From NCBI RefSeq assembly GCF_018598175.1, contig NZ_JAHESE010000002.1, positions 1-64,000 of the forward strand: 64,000 nucleotides of DNA, written 5' to 3'. Source of the stretch: Dawidia cretensis. GTDB taxonomy: Bacteria > Bacteroidota > Bacteroidia > Cytophagales > Cyclobacteriaceae. The position numbers and the translations under genes were made by a program. Below, in pieces: positions 24,559-35,862 of the stretch. The stretch's first letter is position 1; every line of letters begins with the position of its first letter. The notes below the pieces were generated by a model. The model was not told the origin of the DNA and made no database searches. It was given only the letters and a program-made list of their open reading frames with translations.

Positions 24559-25831
24559 AAAACCTCTAACCTCCCACATCCGCGCGGACGGCGTGCCGCT
24601 TACCCTTCGTGAATACGAATTGCAGGGTGGATACCAGTCTGTGCGAAAAGCATTGCTGAACATGACACCGCAAGCCGTACAAGCCGAAGTCAAAACATCG
24701 AATCTACGGGGGCGGGGAGGAGCCGGTTTTAGTACCGGGCTGAAGTGGAGCTTTGTGCCGCTGGACGCTCCCAAGCCAAAATACCTGATCGCCAATGCGG
24801 ATGAAATGGAGCCCGGCACATTCAAGGACAGGCTATTGCTCGAGAGCGCCCCGCATCAGCTTATCGAAGGCATGATTGTATCGGCCTACGCATTGCAGGC
24901 CGACACGGGCTTTGTATTTCTGCGGTGGGCCTATCACACCGCGGCGAAGGCCATTAACACGGCCATAGCAGAAGCCTATCAGGCCGGCTACCTCGGGCAA
25001 AATATACTTGGCACGGGCTTCAACCTGGAGATGCACCTGCATACCGGCGCGGGCCGGTATATGTGTGGTGAGGAGACGGCCTTGCTCAATTCGCTGGAAG
25101 GCAAGCGTGCCACGCCCCGGGCCAAGCCGCCATTTCCGCAGGTTAGTGGATTGTTTGGCCGGCCTACGATCGTTAACAACGTGGAAACATTATGCTGCAT
25201 TCCACACATCATTACGCACGGTGCGGAGTGGTTTCAGAAATTAAGCCTGACGGCCGACGCGGGTACCAAAATCTATGGCGTCAGCGGGAAAGTGCGGAAG
25301 CCGGGACTGTGGGAGCTGCCCATGGGCACAACGTTGCGCGAGCTGATCGAAGAGCACGCCGGCGGCATGCAGGACGGCCTGTCCTTCCGGGGGGCACTGC
25401 CGGGTGGCGCATCGACCGATTTCCTGGTGCGCGACCACCTGGATGTGCGAATGGATTATCCTTCGGTGGCGGCCGCCGGCAGCCGCCTGGGCACGGGTAC
25501 GGTGATCGTGCTCGACGACAAAACGTCGGTGGTGGGCTTTGTCAGGAACCTCATTCATTTCTTCGCGCAGGAGTCATGTGGTTTTTGCACGCCGTGTCGC
25601 GAAGGACTGCCCTGGATCGAAAAGATTCTGCAGGCCATGCAAAGCGGCGACGGGCGAAAAGACGATATACCCATGCTCGAGCTGCATACCCGCTTGCTCG
25701 GTCCCGGTAATACGTTCTGTGCGCTGGCACCCGGTGCGATGGAACCCCTGCAAAGTGCGCTCAAATATTTTCGGGAAGATTTCGAAGCCTATATCCGGGA
25801 GCACGCCTCCCTGGAACCTATAACAGTATAA
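24551..25831 (+). CDS. nuoF: NADH-quinone oxidoreductase subunit F
   Basis: 426 residues. The N-terminal RGRGGAGFSTGLKWSF region binds FMN and NADH, ANADEMEPGTFKDR follows, then GEETALLNSLEGK. The N3 [4Fe-4S] cluster ligands are in ESCGFCTPCREG plus a later Cys (NTFCALAPG). It accepts hydride from NADH, reduces FMN and passes electrons to N3. The presence of NuoE, NuoF and NuoG shows a complete NADH-oxidising complex I, not the truncated 11-subunit form. Confidence 0.96.
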   Translation: MLEKPLTSHIRADGVPLTLREYELQGGYQSVRKALLNMTPQAVQAEVKTSNLRGRGGAGFSTGLKWSFVPLDAPKPKYLIANADEMEPGTFKDRLLLESAPHQLIEGMIVSAYALQADTGFVFLRWAYHTAAKAINTAIAEAYQAGYLGQNILGTGFNLEMHLHTGAGRYMCGEETALLNSLEGKRATPRAKPPFPQVSGLFGRPTIVNNVETLCCIPHIITHGAEWFQKLSLTADAGTKIYGVSGKVRKPGLWELPMGTTLRELIEEHAGGMQDGLSFRGALPGGASTDFLVRDHLDVRMDYPSVAAAGSRLGTGTVIVLDDKTSVVGFVRNLIHFFAQESCGFCTPCREGLPWIEKILQAMQSGDGRKDDIPMLELHTRLLGPGNTFCALAPGAMEPLQSALKYFREDFEAYIREHASLEPITV

Positions 25832-25856
25832 TCGTGGGAACAAAAGAGAAAGAACG

Positions 25857-28595
25857 ATGGCAACTATACTAATCGATGGCAAAACATATGAAATTCCCAC
25901 GGGTAAGAACCTGCTGGAGACTTGTCTTACGCTCGGGTTTGATCTTCCTTACTTCTGCTGGCATCCGGCCCTTGGTTCGGTCGGTGCCTGTCGCCAGTGT
26001 GCGGTGAAGGTTTATAAGGATGAGAACGACACGCGCGGACGGCTGGTCATGTCGTGCATGGAAGCCGTAACACAGAACCAGCGGATCAGCGTGAGCGATC
26101 CGGAAGCCCGGGCTTTTCGCGAGCAGGTCATCGAGTGGCTGATGACCAATCACCCGCACGACTGCGCCGTATGCGATGAAGGCGGCTCCTGCCACCTGCA
26201 GGATATGACCGTGATGACCGGGCACGACTACCGCCGGTTCCGCTTTAAAAAGCGAACGTACCGCAACCAGTACCTGGGGCCGTTCATCAACCATGAGATG
26301 AATCGCTGCATTCAGTGCTACCGTTGCGTGCGGTTCTATAAGGACTATGCCGGGGGCGACGACCTCGATGTATATGCTTCGAAGAACAACGTGTATTTCG
26401 GCCGGGAGGAAGACGGTATACTCGAGAGCGAGTTCAGCGGAAACCTTGCCGAAGTATGCCCGACGGGCGTGTTTACCGATAAGACATTGAAAGAACACTA
26501 TACGCGCAAGTGGGATCTGACCATGTCTCCCTCGATTTGCCAGCATTGCAGCGTAGGCTGCAATACGATTGCGGGCGAACGGTATGGAACCCTACGCATG
26601 ATTGCCAACCGCTTTCATGGCAAAGTGAACGGCTATTTTCTGTGTGACCGTGGCCGGTTTGGTTATGAGTTTGTCAACGCCGACACGCGTATACGCCAGG
26701 CGTCGGCAGGGGAATCGGTTGTTTCGCAGGAACAGCTTTTCCACCATCTGATACCGGCGCTGAAGCAAGCGAAGATGATTGGCATCGGGTCGCCGCGCGC
26801 GTCTCTTCAATCAAACTTTGCGTTAAAGGCACTGGTTGGCGGAGATAATTTTTATCACGGCGTTTCGGACAACGAGCACGACCTGGCCGAGCTCGCCATC
26901 CGCATTTTGCGCGAAGGCTCTGTACGTACACCGTCCACCCGGGAAGTGGAGCAAGCCGATGCGGTGCTCATTCTTGGCGAAGATATTACCAACACCGCGC
27001 CTATCCTGGCACTCGCCGTGCGCCAGGCTGTCCGGCAACAACCGGGTAAGGCAGCCGACGCCGTCAACATTCCCGGCTGGCATGATGCCGCCCGTCGCGA
27101 GCTCGCGCAACAGGACAAGGGGCCACTCTTTGTTACCAGTGTTCATACCACCAAGCTCGACGAGGTTGCGCGGGATGTATACCATGCCGCGCCGGACGAT
27201 ATCGCGCGGTTGGGATTTGCCATCGCGCATCGCCTGGACCCCACGGTGCCGGATGCGACCGACTTACCGGAAGCTGTAGCGCTGCTGGCCGACCGGATCG
27301 CACAGGCACTGTCGGCCGCCGCGCGACCGGTGATCATCTCGGGCGCCTGCTGCGAGTCGGGGTGTGTCATGAAGGCGGCTGCCAACGTGGCCTGGGCGCT
27401 TCAAAAGAAGAACCCGGCGACGGGCCTTGTGCTGACCATGCTGGAGTGCAACTCGCTGGGGCTTGCCATGATGGGCGGCCACCGGCTTCACGCTGCTTTC
27501 AATGCGGTGATAAACGGCCATGCCGATACGGTGATCGTCATGGAGAACGATCTATACCGGCATGGAAAGGCAGAAGAGGTCGATGCGTTCCTGAGCAAGT
27601 GCCGCCGGGTGATCGTGCTCGACCATCTGCTGCATAAGACTGTATCAAAAGCCAATGTCATTATACCGGCCGGCACTTTTGCCGAGTCGGACGGCACGCT
27701 CGTCAACAACGAGGGACGTGCGCAACGTTTTTTCCAGGCCTACGAGCCCACCGACATCATTCGCGAAAGCTGGCGCTGGCTACTAACCCTCGGCCAGCGG
27801 ATTGAAAACAACCGAATGGCTACCTGGCGGAATTTTGAAGATGTTACGTTGGCGATGGATCGCGATGAGCCGCTGCTCCAAGGTGTGGTGGCGGCCTCAC
27901 CGCCATCGCAGTTCCGCATTGCCGGGCAGCGCATCGCGCGGGAGACGCATCGCTATAGCGGGCGGACGTCCCAGCAAGCCAATATCAACGTCAGCGAGTC
28001 CAAGCCGCCGGAAGATTCCGACTCGCCGTTGTCGTATACCATGGAAGGATTTCACGGCCAGCCGCCGTCATCGCTCATACCGTACTTCTGGGCACCGGGC
28101 TGGAACTCGGTGCAGTCGGTCAACAAATACCAGTCAGAAGTAGGCGGCTCGTTGCGGGACGACGATCCCGGCGTGCGCCTGCTCGAACCGAAGACCGAAG
28201 GAACCCATGCGTACTTTGTCGGCGTGCCGGAACGGTTTCGCCCGCTCGAGGATCACCTCTGGGTGGTATCGCTGCACCACATCTTCGGGTCGGAAGAGCT
28301 GAGCGCACACGCCCCGTCTGTTGCACAGCGCATACCGCAGTCTTACGTGTTGCTGCATCCGACGGATGCCGCGGCGCTGGCGGTGGAAGCCGGCGGCCTG
28401 CTGGCCTTCACGATCGACTCTCAATCGTATCGCCTGCCGGTAAAGCTCAGCGAGGCTTTGCCCGTCGGTATCGCCGGCATGCCGTATGGCATCGAGGGCG
28501 TGCCGTATGCCGATCTGCCGGAGTGGGCGATTGTGCAGCGCCCCAACCAACGTCAAAACCTGAACGATCACAGCTATGCAAAACGACACGCTTAA
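25857..28595 (+). CDS. nuoG: NADH-quinone oxidoreductase subunit G
   Basis: 912 residues, typical of the family. The N-terminal [2Fe-2S] cluster N1b is in [19 protein letters not shown] with MSCMEAV. The His/Cys-ligated N5 and the N4 [4Fe-4S] motifs follow ([33 protein letters not shown]). Then the molybdopterin-oxidoreductase-like domain carries the extra cluster motif [10 protein letters not shown], with a fourth Cys in [10 protein letters not shown], i.e. N7-type ligands are retained. It is the electron-wire subunit. Its 3' end overlaps nuoH by 20 bases. Confidence 0.96.
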   Translation: MATILIDGKTYEIPTGKNLLETCLTLGFDLPYFCWHPALGSVGACRQCAVKVYKDENDTRGRLVMSCMEAVTQNQRISVSDPEARAFREQVIEWLMTNHPHDCAVCDEGGSCHLQDMTVMTGHDYRRFRFKKRTYRNQYLGPFINHEMNRCIQCYRCVRFYKDYAGGDDLDVYASKNNVYFGREEDGILESEFSGNLAEVCPTGVFTDKTLKEHYTRKWDLTMSPSICQHCSVGCNTIAGERYGTLRMIANRFHGKVNGYFLCDRGRFGYEFVNADTRIRQASAGESVVSQEQLFHHLIPALKQAKMIGIGSPRASLQSNFALKALVGGDNFYHGVSDNEHDLAELAIRILREGSVRTPSTREVEQADAVLILGEDITNTAPILALAVRQAVRQQPGKAADAVNIPGWHDAARRELAQQDKGPLFVTSVHTTKLDEVARDVYHAAPDDIARLGFAIAHRLDPTVPDATDLPEAVALLADRIAQALSAAARPVIISGACCESGCVMKAAANVAWALQKKNPATGLVLTMLECNSLGLAMMGGHRLHAAFNAVINGHADTVIVMENDLYRHGKAEEVDAFLSKCRRVIVLDHLLHKTVSKANVIIPAGTFAESDGTLVNNEGRAQRFFQAYEPTDIIRESWRWLLTLGQRIENNRMATWRNFEDVTLAMDRDEPLLQGVVAASPPSQFRIAGQRIARETHRYSGRTSQQANINVSESKPPEDSDSPLSYTMEGFHGQPPSSLIPYFWAPGWNSVQSVNKYQSEVGGSLRDDDPGVRLLEPKTEGTHAYFVGVPERFRPLEDHLWVVSLHHIFGSEELSAHAPSVAQRIPQSYVLLHPTDAAALAVEAGGLLAFTIDSQSYRLPVKLSEALPVGIAGMPYGIEGVPYADLPEWAIVQRPNQRQNLNDHSYAKRHA

Positions 28596-29553
28596 TCATA
28601 TACTCATTACGGTCGGGGTACTGGCGGGGCTGCTGATTGTCGCCCCGGGCCTGATCTGGCTTGAACGGCGGCTGCTGGCGCTCTGGCAAGACCGCTACGG
28701 CCCCAACCGGGCGGGGCCCTTCGGCGTAATGGTGGTGCTGGCGGACACCCTGAAGCTGTTTTTCAAGGAGGACTGGATACCACCCTTCGCCGATAAGAAG
28801 GTGTTTGTGATCGCCCCCGCCATTGTGGTCATCACGGTGCTGCTGAGCTTTGTGGTGATTCCCTTTGCGCCGGGCGTGATCGTGGCCGACCTGAATATAG
28901 GGCTGCTGTTCTTTCTTGCCATGTCGTCGATGGGCGCCTATAGTATTATCCTCGGCGGCTGGGCCTCCAATAACAAGTACGCCCTGCTGGGTGCGATGCG
29001 GGGCGCCGCGCAACTGATCTCGTACGAAGTGTTTATGGGGCTGTCGCTCATGGGCGTGGTCCTCATGAGCGGTTCTTTTAGTCTGCATAAGATCGTCGAA
29101 GCGCAGCAGGGCATGTGGTTTGTCGTGCCGCAGTTCCTCGGCTTTGTGATTTTCCTCATTGCCGGCATTGCCGAGACACACCGTCTTCCTTTTGATATTC
29201 CGGAGGCGGAGAGTGAGCTGGTCGCCGGATTCCATTCGGAATATTCGGGGATGAAGTTCGGGATGTTCTTCGTGGGCGAATACCTGGGTGTCATGCTGAT
29301 CTCGTGCATGGTCACATGCCTGTTCTTCGGCGGTTGGCTGGGACCGGGGTTTCTGCCGCCGGTGGTGTGGTTTATCATCAAAATGTTTGCCTTCATCTTC
29401 CTGTTCATCCTGTTGCGCGCTTCGCTGCCCCGGCCGCGATACGATCAATTGATGGAGTTTGGCTGGAAGATTCTGTTACCCCTCACGTTGGTGAACCTGA
29501 TGGTCACCGCCACGTGGCTCTTGTATCATGAACAAAATAGCGTCGGTCACTAA
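28576..29553 (+). CDS. nuoH: NADH-quinone oxidoreductase subunit H
   Basis: 325 residues with about eight membrane helices. It contains the conserved quinone-tunnel region around [20 protein letters not shown], the KLFFKEDW loop and [17 protein letters not shown]-like sequence ([19 protein letters not shown]). NuoH anchors the hydrophilic arm and lines the quinone entry path. Its start overlaps the end of nuoG by 20 bases. Confidence 0.96.
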   Translation: MQNDTLNHILITVGVLAGLLIVAPGLIWLERRLLALWQDRYGPNRAGPFGVMVVLADTLKLFFKEDWIPPFADKKVFVIAPAIVVITVLLSFVVIPFAPGVIVADLNIGLLFFLAMSSMGAYSIILGGWASNNKYALLGAMRGAAQLISYEVFMGLSLMGVVLMSGSFSLHKIVEAQQGMWFVVPQFLGFVIFLIAGIAETHRLPFDIPEAESELVAGFHSEYSGMKFGMFFVGEYLGVMLISCMVTCLFFGGWLGPGFLPPVVWFIIKMFAFIFLFILLRASLPRPRYDQLMEFGWKILLPLTLVNLMVTATWLLYHEQNSVGH

Positions 29554-29565
29554 AACTATATAGCG

Positions 29566-30081
29566 ATGTTCAGTATCATTCGAACGATGTGGCTCACCTT
29601 CCTGCACATGTTCCGGAAGCGCGTCACCATTCAATACCCAGAGGAAAAAGCCAAGCTCCCGCCCCGGTGGCGCGGACGGATTGTGTTAACCCGCGACCCC
29701 GACATGGGCGAACGTTGCGTGGGGTGCTACCTCTGCGCCGCGGCGTGCCCGGTAGACTGCATTGCGCTGCAAGCCACCGAAGACGAAAACGGCCGGCGTT
29801 ATCCCGAATTCTTCCGGATAAATTTCTCGCGTTGCATCTTCTGCGGCTTTTGCGAAGAGGCTTGCCCCACGTATGCCATTCAGCTGATTCCCGATTTCGA
29901 GATGGCAGAGTACAACCGGCAGAACCTGGTGTACGAAAAGAAAGACCTGCTTATCGACAGCCAGGGCAAATACCCGGGGTATAACTACTACAACATCGCC
30001 GGCCTTGCCATTGGTGGGAAAGACAAAGGCCAGGCCGAGAACGAAGAAGCGCCGGTCGATATCCGAAGTCTTGTGCCGTAA
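29566..30081 (+). CDS. nuoI: NADH-quinone oxidoreductase subunit I
   Basis: 171 residues. Two ferredoxin-type [4Fe-4S] motifs, [15 protein letters not shown] and [16 protein letters not shown], hold clusters N6a and N6b. The N-terminal helix ([13 protein letters not shown]) lies along the membrane. It transfers electrons from the NuoG clusters to N2 in NuoB. Confidence 0.96.
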   Translation: MFSIIRTMWLTFLHMFRKRVTIQYPEEKAKLPPRWRGRIVLTRDPDMGERCVGCYLCAAACPVDCIALQATEDENGRRYPEFFRINFSRCIFCGFCEEACPTYAIQLIPDFEMAEYNRQNLVYEKKDLLIDSQGKYPGYNYYNIAGLAIGGKDKGQAENEEAPVDIRSLVP

Positions 30082-30091
30082 ACAGAACGAT

Positions 30092-30628
30092 ATGCAAGCC
30101 ACCTTTTATATAGCTTCTGCCGTAGCGGTTCTCGCCACCATCATGGTAATCACACGCTATAACATGATCCACGCGCTGTTATACCTGGTCATATCCTTTC
30201 TCGCCGTGGCCATTGTGTTCTTTATACTCGGGGCGCCCTTTGTGGCGGCGCTGGAGGTGATCATCTATGCAGGGGCCATTGTCGTGCTGATCATCTTTGC
30301 CATTATGATGCTCAACCTGAAGGAGGAAGCGGTGGAGCAGGAGCGGATTTGGTTTTCCGGCAATACCTGGATCGGTCCGGGGGTGCTGTCGGTCATCCTG
30401 CTGGGGGAGCTGATCTATATACTTGTTTCTTCGGCGTCGCCGGAGGTGTCGAGCCGTGTGATCGATGCAAAGGACGTGGGACTTTCGCTGTACGGCCCGT
30501 ACATCATCGGCGTGGAGCTCAGCGGATTATTGCTCATGTCGGGCATTGTCGGCGCGTACCACCTGGGGCGCCAGAAAAAGAAAGTGATACATCGGTTTCT
30601 TGAACAAACAGACGAATGGAAACAGTAG
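30092..30628 (+). CDS. nuoJ: NADH-quinone oxidoreductase subunit J
   Basis: 178 residues from ATG 30092 ([15 protein letters not shown]), five membrane helices; the frame is open upstream to 30005 but would overlap nuoI. The conserved region [20 protein letters not shown] includes the pi-bulge helix that flips during turnover. It is a small proton-translocating membrane-arm subunit. Its 3' end overlaps nuoK by 13 bases. Confidence 0.95.
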   Translation: MQATFYIASAVAVLATIMVITRYNMIHALLYLVISFLAVAIVFFILGAPFVAALEVIIYAGAIVVLIIFAIMMLNLKEEAVEQERIWFSGNTWIGPGVLSVILLGELIYILVSSASPEVSSRVIDAKDVGLSLYGPYIIGVELSGLLLMSGIVGAYHLGRQKKKVIHRFLEQTDEWKQ

Positions 30629-30924
30629 CGGTCGAATATGGACTTGTGCTCGCGGGAACGCTGTTCGCGCTGGGGCTCGTCAGCGTGCTGGTGCGGCGCA
30701 ACATCATCTTTATGCTCATCTCGGTGGAGATCATGCTGAATGCCGCCGGGTTGGCGTTTATCGTGGCAGGCGCGCGGTGGGGGCAAGCCGATGGACAGGT
30801 CATGTTCATCTTCATCGTCACCATGGCCGCGGCCGAAGTATCAGTTGGGCTTGCGCTGATCTTACAGATCTACCACCAGCTCAAGACACTCGACAGCGAC
30901 GCCGCGGATAAAATGAAAGGTTAA
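30616..30924 (+). CDS. nuoK: NADH-quinone oxidoreductase subunit K
   Basis: 102 residues with three membrane helices and the conserved buried Glu residues ([13 protein letters not shown] and [14 protein letters not shown]-like MAAAEVSVG). These form part of the E-channel of the proton path. It overlaps nuoJ by 13 bases and is 12 bases from nuoL. Confidence 0.95.
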   Translation: METVAVEYGLVLAGTLFALGLVSVLVRRNIIFMLISVEIMLNAAGLAFIVAGARWGQADGQVMFIFIVTMAAAEVSVGLALILQIYHQLKTLDSDAADKMKG

Positions 30925-30936
30925 AACGTTTAGCGT

Positions 30937-32823
30937 ATGACACATTTTCTTTGGCTTATTCCGACCTTACCTTTTCTGGGAGCATTGATCTTGGTGCTGA
31001 TGGGTTCATCGTTATCCCGCCGCACCGCGGCGATCATTGGATGCAGCACCATCGGGCTCGCGGCCCTCATCACCCTATTGATAGGATACGAGTTCCTGGC
31101 GGCGCACACCGAGGCCTACCGTCATGTTGCGTGGAACTGGTTTGCCGTGTCCGGTCTGTCGGTCGGATTCTCGTTTCACCTCGACGCCCTGTCGCTGGTA
31201 TTTCTTTTTGTTATCACCTTTGTTGGCTTTTTTATACACCTGTATTCCGTCGCGTTTATGCACGACGATACAGGCTTCACGCGGTTCTTTGCATATCTTA
31301 ACTTGTTCGTCTGCGCCATGCTCATCCTGGTGCTGGCCGATAACCTGGTGCTGCTATACCTCGGCTGGGAAGGCGTGGGCCTCTGCAGCTACCTGCTGAT
31401 CGGGTTCTGGTACGACGAGGAGAAGAATGGCTATGCCGCCCGGAAGGCGTTTATCATGACCCGTGTGGGAGACACCGCGCTGGCGATCGGCCTGTTCATG
31501 TTGTTTGGCGTTTTTCATACCCTCGATATACAGGAGATCCTGACACAGGCGCCGCGGCTGTGGTCGCCCGGCACGCAGACGGCTACCATTATTGCTTTTC
31601 TGTTGCTGGGCGGTGCCGTTGGAAAATCAGCCCAGTTGCCGTTGCAAAGCTGGCTGCCCGACGCCATGGCCGGGCCCTCGCCGGTGAGCGCGCTGATCCA
31701 CGCCGCCACCATGGTGACAGCGGGTGTTTATCTGATCGCGCGGATGCATGGTATCTATGAGCTCGCACCCCTCGCGCAGCTGTGGGTGGGTATCATCGGG
31801 GCCGTTACGTTGCTCATGGCCGGATGCAGCGCGCTGACGCAGAACGATCTGAAACGTGTGCTGGCGTATTCCACGATCAGTCAGATCGGGTATATGTTCC
31901 TGGCGCTCGGCATCGGGGCGTGGTCGGCCGCGGTCTTTCATTTTATGATCCATGCTTTCTTCAAAGCCCTGCTTTTCCTGGGCGCGGGCACCGTGATCTG
32001 GGCGCTGCATCATGAGCACGATATGTTTAAGATGGGTGGACTGCGAAAGCGGATGCCCGTCGTGTACTGGACCTTTTTGATCGGCGCCGGTTCACTCGCG
32101 GCCATCCCGCTTGTTACAGCCGGCTTTTATAGCAAAGATCAGATCCTCTGGCTCGCCTGGGCGAGCGCTAAGGGCAGTCCCTTGTTTTTCATCGCGGCGC
32201 TGACAGGTGCATTCATAACGTCGGTATATACCTTCCGGATGGTGTTTGTTACTTTCTTCGGCGTCGAGAAGACACACACCGCCCATCTGCCCGGAAAACT
32301 CATGCACGTGGCGCTGATTGTGCTGGCGGTGCTGTCGCTGGTCGGGGGTTTTATCGAGTTGCCGCATACCTTCGGTCATGTCACGCTGCTATCCGATTTG
32401 CTACACCCGGTCTTGCCTTCGACGGTATTGCGTGCCGGGGCCGAAAGCTCGGAAGTACTGATTCAGCTCATCGCCGCCACGGTAGCCCTGAGCGGTGTCC
32501 TCCTGGCGTATATATTCTATATTGTCAAACCCTCGCTGGCGGACGAGATCGAAAGCTCCTGCTTCGAGGTGCACCGGTTGTGGTATGCCGGCTGGCGGTT
32601 CGATGCTTTGTATGACCTGGTGATCGTGCGACCTTTTGTTTGGGTGTCGACGATAAACAAACGCGACATTATAGACCAGTTTTACACCGGGCTTGTTTCG
32701 GCAACCGAGTACTTCGGCCAGACATTCTCCCGTACGCAGACGGGGGTGCTGCGATGGTATATCATGGGCATTACGGCCGGTGCCGTGATCATTCTCACGT
32801 TAAGTCTTTTCATAAACCGGTAA
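30937..32823 (+). CDS. nuoL: NADH-quinone oxidoreductase subunit L
   Basis: 628 residues, an antiporter-like proton pump with about 16 helices including the lateral helix at the C-terminus. Conserved motifs include the N-terminal LGWEGVGLCSYLLIGFW with the buried Glu, PVSALIHAATMVTAGVYL with the key Lys/His region, and THDxGKA-like AYSTISQIGYMFLALG. It is the distal pump of the membrane arm. Confidence 0.96.
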   Translation: MTHFLWLIPTLPFLGALILVLMGSSLSRRTAAIIGCSTIGLAALITLLIGYEFLAAHTEAYRHVAWNWFAVSGLSVGFSFHLDALSLVFLFVITFVGFFIHLYSVAFMHDDTGFTRFFAYLNLFVCAMLILVLADNLVLLYLGWEGVGLCSYLLIGFWYDEEKNGYAARKAFIMTRVGDTALAIGLFMLFGVFHTLDIQEILTQAPRLWSPGTQTATIIAFLLLGGAVGKSAQLPLQSWLPDAMAGPSPVSALIHAATMVTAGVYLIARMHGIYELAPLAQLWVGIIGAVTLLMAGCSALTQNDLKRVLAYSTISQIGYMFLALGIGAWSAAVFHFMIHAFFKALLFLGAGTVIWALHHEHDMFKMGGLRKRMPVVYWTFLIGAGSLAAIPLVTAGFYSKDQILWLAWASAKGSPLFFIAALTGAFITSVYTFRMVFVTFFGVEKTHTAHLPGKLMHVALIVLAVLSLVGGFIELPHTFGHVTLLSDLLHPVLPSTVLRAGAESSEVLIQLIAATVALSGVLLAYIFYIVKPSLADEIESSCFEVHRLWYAGWRFDALYDLVIVRPFVWVSTINKRDIIDQFYTGLVSATEYFGQTFSRTQTGVLRWYIMGITAGAVIILTLSLFINR

Positions 32824-32827
32824 TGCG

Positions 32828-34354
32828 ATGATACTACTTTGGATGATATTTATTCTGATGGCCGGTGGGATTCTCGCCGGCATTGTCGCTGCGTGGAGCA
32901 CAATAGCGTGCCGGGTCATTGCGTTGGTCAGTATCATGCTCGACATGTTGCTGATCACCTGGGTATGGATGGGGCAGGATGTTTCGACGGCGCCCGGTAC
33001 CACGTGGATCGCCGATCTTAACCTTCCGTGGATTCCGAGCTTCGGCATTTCCTTCCACCTGGCCCTCGATGGCCTGAGCCTGCTGATGCTGGCGCTCACT
33101 TTCTTTCTCGGCATCTTCGCGGTGTTGCTGTCGTGGAAGGAGATCCAGTACCGCACCGGTTTCTTCCACTTCAACCTGTTGTGGGTATTGGCGGGTATCG
33201 CTGGGGTTTTTGTAACCATGGATCTTTTTCTGTTATACTTCTTTTGGGAGGTGATGCTGATACCGATGTATTTCCTGATCGGCATTTGGGGACATGCCAA
33301 CCGGCAGTACGCGGCCTACAAATTCTTTATATTCACCCAGGCCAGTGGCTTGCTGATGTTGCTCGCGATCCTGGGACTTTATTTTGTTCACGGCAACCAG
33401 ACGTCAGTATATACCTTTGATTATTTCAGTCTGTTGCAAACATCGATGTCGCCGGATGTCGCGCGCTGGCTCATGTTGGGATTTCTCGCGGCATTCCTGG
33501 TGAAGCTCCCCGTGGTGCCGTTCCATACGTGGTTGCCCGATGCCCACTCCGAAGCGCCTACAGCCGGCAGCTTTATCCTGGCGGGTCTCATGTTGAAGAC
33601 GGGGGCCTATGGCCTCATTCGCTTCGCCTTGCCGTTGTTCCCGGAGGCGGCCGTGGAGTTTGCGCCGTGGGGTATGCTGCTGGGGACGGTGGGTATTGTT
33701 TATGGCGCGGTTCAGGCCTTTTCACAGACCGATCTGAAGCGCCTGGTGGCCTATACCAGCGTCAGCCACATGGGGTTCGTGATGCTGGGTGTATTTGCGT
33801 TTACGGAGATGGCCCTGCAAGGTGTGGTCATGCAGATGATCACCCATGCCATCAGTACGGGCGCGCTGTTTGTGCTGGCGGGGGCACTCTACGAGCGGAT
33901 CCATACCCGCGACATTCTGCAAATGGGCGGGTTCTGGAAACGCACGCCGTTTATGGCGACGGTCAGCCTGATCTTTGTGATGGCATCGCTCGGGCTACCC
34001 GGCCTGGGCAACTTCGTCGCCGAGTTCCTGACGCTGATGGGATCATGGTCGACCAGTCCCGTACTGACTGCGATCGCCACGGCAGGACTGGTAGCCGCGA
34101 CAGCATACTCGCTTCGGATCATGCAAAAGATTTTTCTTGGCAAGGATGCGCACACGCATGCGTTGCCGGACCTGTCATTGCGTGAAAAGCTCGTACTCGT
34201 ACCCATGGCGATCGCCATTATTGTATTAGGACTATTCCCGCAGCGCATCATCGATACGGCGCGGACTACAGTGGGAAAAAGTGACAACAAACATACCACG
34301 ACACCGGTGCCTGCACGCGGCATGTTGTCGGTGAAAGGAGGAAATCATGAATAA
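32828..34354 (+). CDS. nuoM: NADH-quinone oxidoreductase subunit M
   Basis: 508 residues, about 14 helices. Conserved motifs include the buried Glu region (FWEVMLIPMYFLIGIWG), KLPVVPFHTWLPDAHSEAPT and AYTSVSHMGFVMLG. It is the middle antiporter-like pump. It follows nuoL after 4 bases and overlaps nuoN by 8 bases. Confidence 0.96.
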   Translation: MILLWMIFILMAGGILAGIVAAWSTIACRVIALVSIMLDMLLITWVWMGQDVSTAPGTTWIADLNLPWIPSFGISFHLALDGLSLLMLALTFFLGIFAVLLSWKEIQYRTGFFHFNLLWVLAGIAGVFVTMDLFLLYFFWEVMLIPMYFLIGIWGHANRQYAAYKFFIFTQASGLLMLLAILGLYFVHGNQTSVYTFDYFSLLQTSMSPDVARWLMLGFLAAFLVKLPVVPFHTWLPDAHSEAPTAGSFILAGLMLKTGAYGLIRFALPLFPEAAVEFAPWGMLLGTVGIVYGAVQAFSQTDLKRLVAYTSVSHMGFVMLGVFAFTEMALQGVVMQMITHAISTGALFVLAGALYERIHTRDILQMGGFWKRTPFMATVSLIFVMASLGLPGLGNFVAEFLTLMGSWSTSPVLTAIATAGLVAATAYSLRIMQKIFLGKDAHTHALPDLSLREKLVLVPMAIAIIVLGLFPQRIIDTARTTVGKSDNKHTTTPVPARGMLSVKGGNHE

Positions 34355-35777
34355 GACTGATTTGCTAAGCCTCATACCGCTATGGATTCTTTCCAGCGCG
34401 GCAATCCTGAACTTCTTTTCGATCTCCATTCGGCGAAATCACAAAGTGATCTTTATCATTACACTTGTTTCGTTGCTGGTGGATTTTATATTCCTAACGT
34501 CCTATAGCATACACCATCAGCAAGCGATTGAACCGCTGCTCGTCATCGATGGATTTGGCGTCTTCAACATGGGCTTGATCTTGTTAACGACGCTGCTGGT
34601 GGTCATGATGTCGTATGCCTATTTCGAACAACGGGAGGAACGGAAAGAAGAGTATTATATATTGATCATCCTGGCCGCTCTGGGCAGCTGCATCCTGGTG
34701 ATCAGTAAACATTTTGCATCGCTCTTCCTGGGACTCGAGATTCTGACTGTATCGCTCTACGCCCTCATCGCGTACCTGCGCAAGCGCGAGCGTTCGGATG
34801 AAGCCGGTATCAAATACCTGATCCTGGCGGCTTTCTCTTCGGCGTTTCTGCTGTTTGGCATGGCGTTGTTGTATGCGGCCACTGGTACCATGAGCTTTCA
34901 GGGATTGGCCGACTGGCTGGCTTCCAACCGCGAAGTATCACCGCTGGTGTGGTGTGGCTTCGGTATGTTTACGGTCGGGGTAGGGTTCAAGCTGGGGGTG
35001 GTGCCATTTCACATGTGGACACCCGACGTGTACGAAGGCGCACCTGCGCCGGTTACTGCGTTTATCGCTACCGTTTCGAAAGGCGGCATGATCGCGTTGC
35101 TGGTGCGGTTCTTCACCATGGTCCAGGGGCATCAGTTAACGCTGCTGGTCACCGTCTTTACTGTGTTGGCCGTGGCGTCCATGTTTGTGGGCAATTTTCT
35201 GGCGCTGCGACAAAGTAATGTCAAACGACTGCTGGCCTATTCTTCCATTGCTCATGTCGGTTACTTGCTGGTGGCGTTTCTGGCGGGCGGTGAGCTCGGA
35301 ACCCAGGCCATCAGCTTTTATCTCGTGGCATATTTCATTACCACGCTGGGAGCCTTTGGTATCATGGCTACGCTGTCGGACAAAGAGCGCGATGCCGAGC
35401 TGATCGAAGATTACCGTGGGCTGCTTTGGAGGCGCCCGCTGACCGCCATCATTTTTAGCGCCATGCTGCTTTCGCTGGCGGGCATTCCTTTGACGGCCGG
35501 ATTTATTGGCAAATTCTACGTAATCGCCGCTGGCGTACGGACCAGTCACTGGTTCCTGGTGTTTGCGCTCGCGATCAACAGTGTGATCGGGCTGTATTAT
35601 TATATCCGCATCATCGCGGTAATGTTTGATCAGGGGCAAAGCGTTCGCACGTCGGAAGAGCTCCATCCATTGGTATATGTGATCAGCAGCTTCACCATGG
35701 CCTTGCTGGGGCTGATGCTGATCTGGCTGGGGGTACATCCGGAAGAAATGCTGACGCTGATCCGGAATACGTTGTGA
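34347..35777 (+). CDS. nuoN: NADH-quinone oxidoreductase subunit N
   Basis: 476 residues, the third antiporter-like pump, with about 14 helices. Motifs include FLGLEILTVSLYALIAYLRK, FKLGVVPFHMWTPDVYEGAP and LLAYSSIAHVGYLLVAFL. It ends the nuo operon, overlapping nuoM by 8 bases. A 10-base AAGATATCTT palindrome lies 6 bases after its stop. Confidence 0.96.
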   Translation: MNKTDLLSLIPLWILSSAAILNFFSISIRRNHKVIFIITLVSLLVDFIFLTSYSIHHQQAIEPLLVIDGFGVFNMGLILLTTLLVVMMSYAYFEQREERKEEYYILIILAALGSCILVISKHFASLFLGLEILTVSLYALIAYLRKRERSDEAGIKYLILAAFSSAFLLFGMALLYAATGTMSFQGLADWLASNREVSPLVWCGFGMFTVGVGFKLGVVPFHMWTPDVYEGAPAPVTAFIATVSKGGMIALLVRFFTMVQGHQLTLLVTVFTVLAVASMFVGNFLALRQSNVKRLLAYSSIAHVGYLLVAFLAGGELGTQAISFYLVAYFITTLGAFGIMATLSDKERDAELIEDYRGLLWRRPLTAIIFSAMLLSLAGIPLTAGFIGKFYVIAAGVRTSHWFLVFALAINSVIGLYYYIRIIAVMFDQGQSVRTSEELHPLVYVISSFTMALLGLMLIWLGVHPEEMLTLIRNTL

Positions 35778-35782
35778 AAGAG

Positions 35783-35792
35783 AAGATATCTT
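35783..35792. promoter_or_regulatory. AAGATATCTT palindrome, copy 1
   Basis: A perfect 10-base palindrome 6 bases after nuoN, followed by ATTTTT. The same 10-mer recurs at 36746-36755 on the other side of the hydrolase gene. It could be an operator for Crp/Fnr regulator C or part of a weak terminator. Confidence 0.35.
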
Positions 35793-35862
35793 ATTTTTCC
35801 GAGGAGAAATGAATAGGCAATGGCTACCCGGCATTATCGGTCGACAAGCCAGATACGTTGGG

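Noticed and set aside
28447-29448. Long open frame on the minus strand across nuoG and nuoH
   Set aside because: It is antisense to strongly conserved nuo genes and has no recognisable domain; it is a shadow of GC-rich coding.
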